A program made the position numbers and the translations under genes. Below, one piece after another: positions 5,772 to 6,096 of a stretch of 6,096 nucleotides of DNA; positions within the stretch are counted from its first letter, which is position 1; each line of letters opens with the position of its first letter. Origin of the DNA: Bacillota bacterium (lineage in GTDB: Bacteria; Bacillota; Clostridia; Christensenellales; CAG-138). The stretch covers positions 1 through 6,096 of the forward strand of contig JAEZGQ010000207.1 in the NCBI GenBank assembly GCA_023416895.1, written 5' to 3'. Under the pieces are notes generated by a model that made no database searches, had not been told where the DNA came from, and saw only the letters and a program-made list of their open reading frames with translations.

Positions 5772-5799
5772 CCGCGCGTCGAAAATACGCGCGGTTTTT
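5772..5799 (+). terminator. Intrinsic terminator of the candidate small RNA
   Basis: CCGCGCGT (5772-5779) pairs perfectly with ACGCGCGG (5787-5794) around a 7-nt loop, and five T follow (5795-5799). There is no T-tract on the minus-strand side, so it acts rightward. It ends no recognised coding gene. Confidence 0.88.
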
Positions 5800-5955
5800 G
5801 CATATGCTTACGCTTATTTTATGAAAGCTCGGGAGGAAGATACGTGGGAACACCCCGAAGCCTGCGAACGCCGTGAGGGCGCTTTCTGTCTGTTGAAACG
5901 GAATGTTTTGTGCATTATGGCGATTTGGTGTTTAGCCTTCTTAAAAAGGAACTGT

Positions 5956-5978
5956 AAAAACGGCGGGAAGAACCCGCC
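5956..5978 (-). terminator. Intrinsic terminator of the exonuclease gene
   Basis: GGCGGG (5962-5967) pairs with CCCGCC (5973-5978) around a 5-nt loop. On the minus strand the stem is followed by G and then five T (5956-5960). It lies 6 bp beyond the exonuclease stop codon. The stretch between this terminator and the one at 5772-5799 contains no gene I can support. Confidence 0.88.
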
Positions 5979-5984
5979 ATAAAT

Positions 5985-6096
5985 TTATCTGTAATACCGT
6001 ATGTCGCGCTCGGTAAGCCCGTAGTTTCGCACCAGGTATTCAAAAATCCTCCGGCAGGCATCGGCGTCGCTTAACGCGTTGTGATGGTGAAGCGGT
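5985..6096 (-). CDS. DEDDh (DnaQ-like) 3'-5' exonuclease, C-terminal end only
   Basis: The last 36 codons of a minus-strand gene that begins beyond the right edge; the stop is TAA at 5985-5987. The visible part carries HNALSDADAC, the ExoIII motif of DEDDh exonucleases. Here a His (visible residue 5) acts as general base and an Asp five positions later binds a catalytic metal ion. A helix (CRRIFEYLV) and a short tail ending in Tyr-Tyr-Arg follow. The family includes the DNA polymerase III epsilon subunit and many stand-alone single-strand exonucleases of Bacillota. The short tail after the motif shows that no other domain follows the exonuclease, but what lies before it cannot be seen. A strong terminator follows directly. 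The match rests on one motif plus its surroundings, so the exact subfamily is open. Confidence 0.8.
   Translation of the reverse strand, partial: PLHHHNALSDADACRRIFEYLVRNYGLTERDIRYYR

Larger units (their letters stand above)
5697..5799 (+). ncRNA. Candidate small RNA of about 100 nt
   Basis: Delimited by a fully consensus promoter (5662-5690) and a strong intrinsic terminator (5772-5799). The predicted RNA is A/U-rich apart from its terminator stem. Near its 5' end is AGGAG (about 5698-5702), but no ATG, GTG or TTG lies at a usable distance and frames close within a few codons, so a coding role is unlikely. CAACT (5710-5714) can pair with AGTTG (5756-5760), giving a possible closing stem for the central part. 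The first ~35 nt are complementary to the start of the proposed helD leader. I do not recognise it as a known RNA family. The start point is inferred from the promoter and the end from the T-tract. Confidence 0.55.

Noticed and set aside
5832..5876. GGAGG (5832-5836) followed 7 nt later by GTG, giving a 10-codon frame
   Set aside because: The spacing is good, but the frame ends after ten codons, lies beyond the small-RNA terminator and has no promoter in view. Chance is the simpler explanation.
5758..5982. A 74-codon plus-strand frame
   Set aside because: It begins at a TTG without a ribosome binding site, runs through both intrinsic terminators (5772-5799 and 5962-5978) and has no recognisable protein character.

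Overview
The window looks like a stretch of chromosome from a spore-forming, low-to-mid GC member of the Bacillota, probably class Clostridia. The evidence is a tandem DUF4183 protein (a family typical of spore-former surface proteins), a LytTR regulator paired with a DUF3021 membrane protein, a Gram-positive type HelD, strong AGGAGG-like ribosome binding sites, GTG start use and near-consensus sigma-A promoters. No transposase, integrase, phage gene, CRISPR array, tRNA or rRNA was seen, so it reads as ordinary chromosomal sequence.

Layout. Positions 1-449 (+) hold the C-terminal part of a DUF4183 protein cut by the left edge. Positions 643-1380 (+) encode a TauE/SafE (TSUP) family permease. 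A perfect 14-bp hairpin at 1435-1466 separates it from a convergent lipoprotein gene of unknown function (1512-2075, -). Further right on the minus strand is a two-gene unit: a LytTR DNA-binding regulator (2836-3273) followed by a DUF3021 four-helix membrane protein (2390-2821), with a good promoter in front and a strong intrinsic terminator behind. Next comes helD (3409-5631, -), an RNA polymerase recycling ATPase. At the right edge (5985-6096, -) is the C-terminal end of a DEDDh (DnaQ-like) exonuclease with its own terminator.

How they fit together. The LytTR/DUF3021 pair is the only clear functional unit: a membrane protein presumably controls the cytosolic regulator, which probably acts on its own promoter. 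HelD acts on RNA polymerase and appears to be a single-gene transcription unit. The remaining genes are independent.

The most interesting part is the gap between helD and the exonuclease gene. It carries a fully consensus sigma-A promoter (TTGACA-17-TATAAT) pointing away from helD, followed about 100 nt later by a strong intrinsic terminator, with no credible open reading frame between them. This is a good candidate for an unannotated small RNA of about 100 nt. The probable helD promoter faces it, so the two transcripts would be complementary over about 35 nt.
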